The position numbers and the translations under genes were made by a program. A model generated the notes under the pieces. It was not told the origin of the DNA and did no database searches. It saw only the letters and a list, made by a program, of their open reading frames with translations. A stretch of DNA of 43,712 nt from Lachnospiraceae bacterium UBA3282 (GTDB lineage: Bacteria > Bacillota > Clostridia > Lachnospirales > Lachnospiraceae): NCBI GenBank assembly GCA_002361735.1, contig DETS01000072.1, positions 1 through 43,712 of the forward strand. The letters are read 5' to 3'. Each line of letters opens with the position of its first letter. Within the stretch, counting starts at the first letter, position 1. This document shows positions 43,083-43,712 of the stretch, piece by piece.

Positions 43083-43712
43083 ATGGATCTGTACGAAAAA
43101 CTGGTGAGCGGAGAGGAAAAACTTTCCCTTGTGGGGCTTGGTTACGTGGGAATGCCGATCGCGGTAGCCTTTGCAAGAAAGATCAAAGTGGTGGGCTTTG
43201 ACTTAAACGCGGAAAAAATTGATCTTTACCGAAATGGAATCGATCCCACGAACGAAGTGGGCAATGAAGTGATCCGCGATACGACGGTGGAATTTACGGC
43301 GGATGCCGCGAAGTTAAAAGAGGCGAAATTTCATATTGTGGCAGTGCCTACGCCCGTCAATGACGATCATACGCCCGATCTTTCTCCCGTGGAGGGCGCA
43401 AGCCGCATCCTCGGGCAGAATCTGACAAAAGGTTCCGTGGTGGTGTTTGAATCCACGGTATACCCCGGTGTCACGGAGGAAATTTGTGTGCCTATTCTGG
43501 AAAAGGAATCCGGTCTGACCTGCGGCGTGGATTTTAAGATCGGCTACTCTCCCGAGCGCATCAATCCGGGCGATAAGGTGCACAGACTGGAAACGATCAC
43601 GAAAATTGTTTCAGGCATGGACGAAGAAACATTGGATGTGGTGGCAAAGGTCTATGAGCTGGTGGTGGAGGCAGGCGTCTACCGTGCGGAGTCCATCAAG
43701 GTGGCGGAGGCG
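43083..43712 (+). CDS. UDP-N-acetyl-D-hexosamine 6-dehydrogenase (WbpO/TviB-like), 3' end outside window
   Basis: The first 210 codons of a nucleotide-sugar dehydrogenase, which oxidises a UDP-HexNAc to the uronic acid using NAD. GLGYVGMP (18-25) is the NAD-binding loop, VAVPTPV follows at about 87-93, ESTVYPGVTEE at about 122-132, and YSPERINPGDK in the last part. These features match the UDP-HexNAc (WbpO/TviB) subgroup better than UDP-glucose dehydrogenase. ATG 43083 follows AGGAGATCAGG. It runs off the right edge, so the catalytic cysteine is not seen. An aminouronic acid is therefore a likely part of the glycan. Confidence 0.9.
   Translation, partial: MDLYEKLVSGEEKLSLVGLGYVGMPIAVAFARKIKVVGFDLNAEKIDLYRNGIDPTNEVGNEVIRDTTVEFTADAAKLKEAKFHIVAVPTPVNDDHTPDLSPVEGASRILGQNLTKGSVVVFESTVYPGVTEEICVPILEKESGLTCGVDFKIGYSPERINPGDKVHRLETITKIVSGMDEETLDVVAKVYELVVEAGVYRAESIKVAEA

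Overview
This window most likely comes from a Gram-positive Clostridia chromosome, probably Lachnospiraceae. The evidence is strong AGGAGG-type ribosome sites, TTGACA/TATAAT and extended -10 promoters, close one-way gene packing, and the family mix. I infer this from sequence character, not from a database match. Most of the window (about 3.0-43.7 kb, all on the + strand) is one large surface-glycan locus. The first 2.8 kb, on the - strand, holds a visibly AT-richer type I restriction-modification unit (hsdM and most of hsdS).

Layout. 0-2.8 kb: hsdS (cut by the left edge) and hsdM, with a divergent promoter. 3.0-6.0 kb: a family 2 glycosyltransferase and an ArnT/PMT-like membrane glycosyltransferase. 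6.0-16.9 kb: mtnA, then a pseudaminic acid (Pse) pathway in the order pseB, pseC, GT-C-like membrane protein, GT2, a PLP-fold/PseG fusion, pseF, pseI. 17.1-21.4 kb: an ATP-grasp ligase, a sialyltransferase-like (GT52-like) enzyme and a PglK/MsbA-type ABC flippase, followed by two hairpins. 21.5-33.0 kb: GtrA, an acyltransferase, several multi-pass membrane proteins that look like GT-C enzymes, a DUF234-type ATPase behind a 50-bp operator-like repeat, a WecE-like aminotransferase, a GNAT acetyltransferase and an ArnC/GtrB-like transferase. 33.0-36.6 kb: a lone argC (type 2) and an O-antigen ligase/polymerase-like protein. 36.6-43.7 kb: a PglF-PglE-PglC bacillosamine-type module, an ATP-grasp/HAD fusion, a GT4 and the start of a UDP-HexNAc dehydrogenase.

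How the genes could work together (inference). PglF and PglE make a UDP-4-amino-6-deoxy-HexNAc. PglC moves this or a related sugar phosphate onto undecaprenyl phosphate. GT4 and GT2 enzymes extend it. PseB/C/G/I/F make CMP-Pse, which the GT52-like enzyme may add. The ABC transporter flips the lipid-linked glycan. The GT-C-like proteins, with polyprenyl-phosphate sugars made by the ArnC/GtrB-like enzyme, and the acyltransferase decorate it outside the cell. The ligase-like protein polymerises it or transfers it. PseH and PglD are not evident as dedicated genes; the single GNAT at 29.7 kb could fill one role.

The most unusual signals are: (i) a dispersed palindrome, ATAAC-N4-GTTAT, three times exact and many times with one mismatch between 18 and 43 kb, with nine of the intragenic copies in the same reading frame; (ii) three tandem 15-bp palindromic repeats merged with the promoter of the DUF234 ATPase; (iii) the PLP-fold/PseG fusion with a possible internal start; and (iv) a pair of strong hairpins between the flippase and gtrA.
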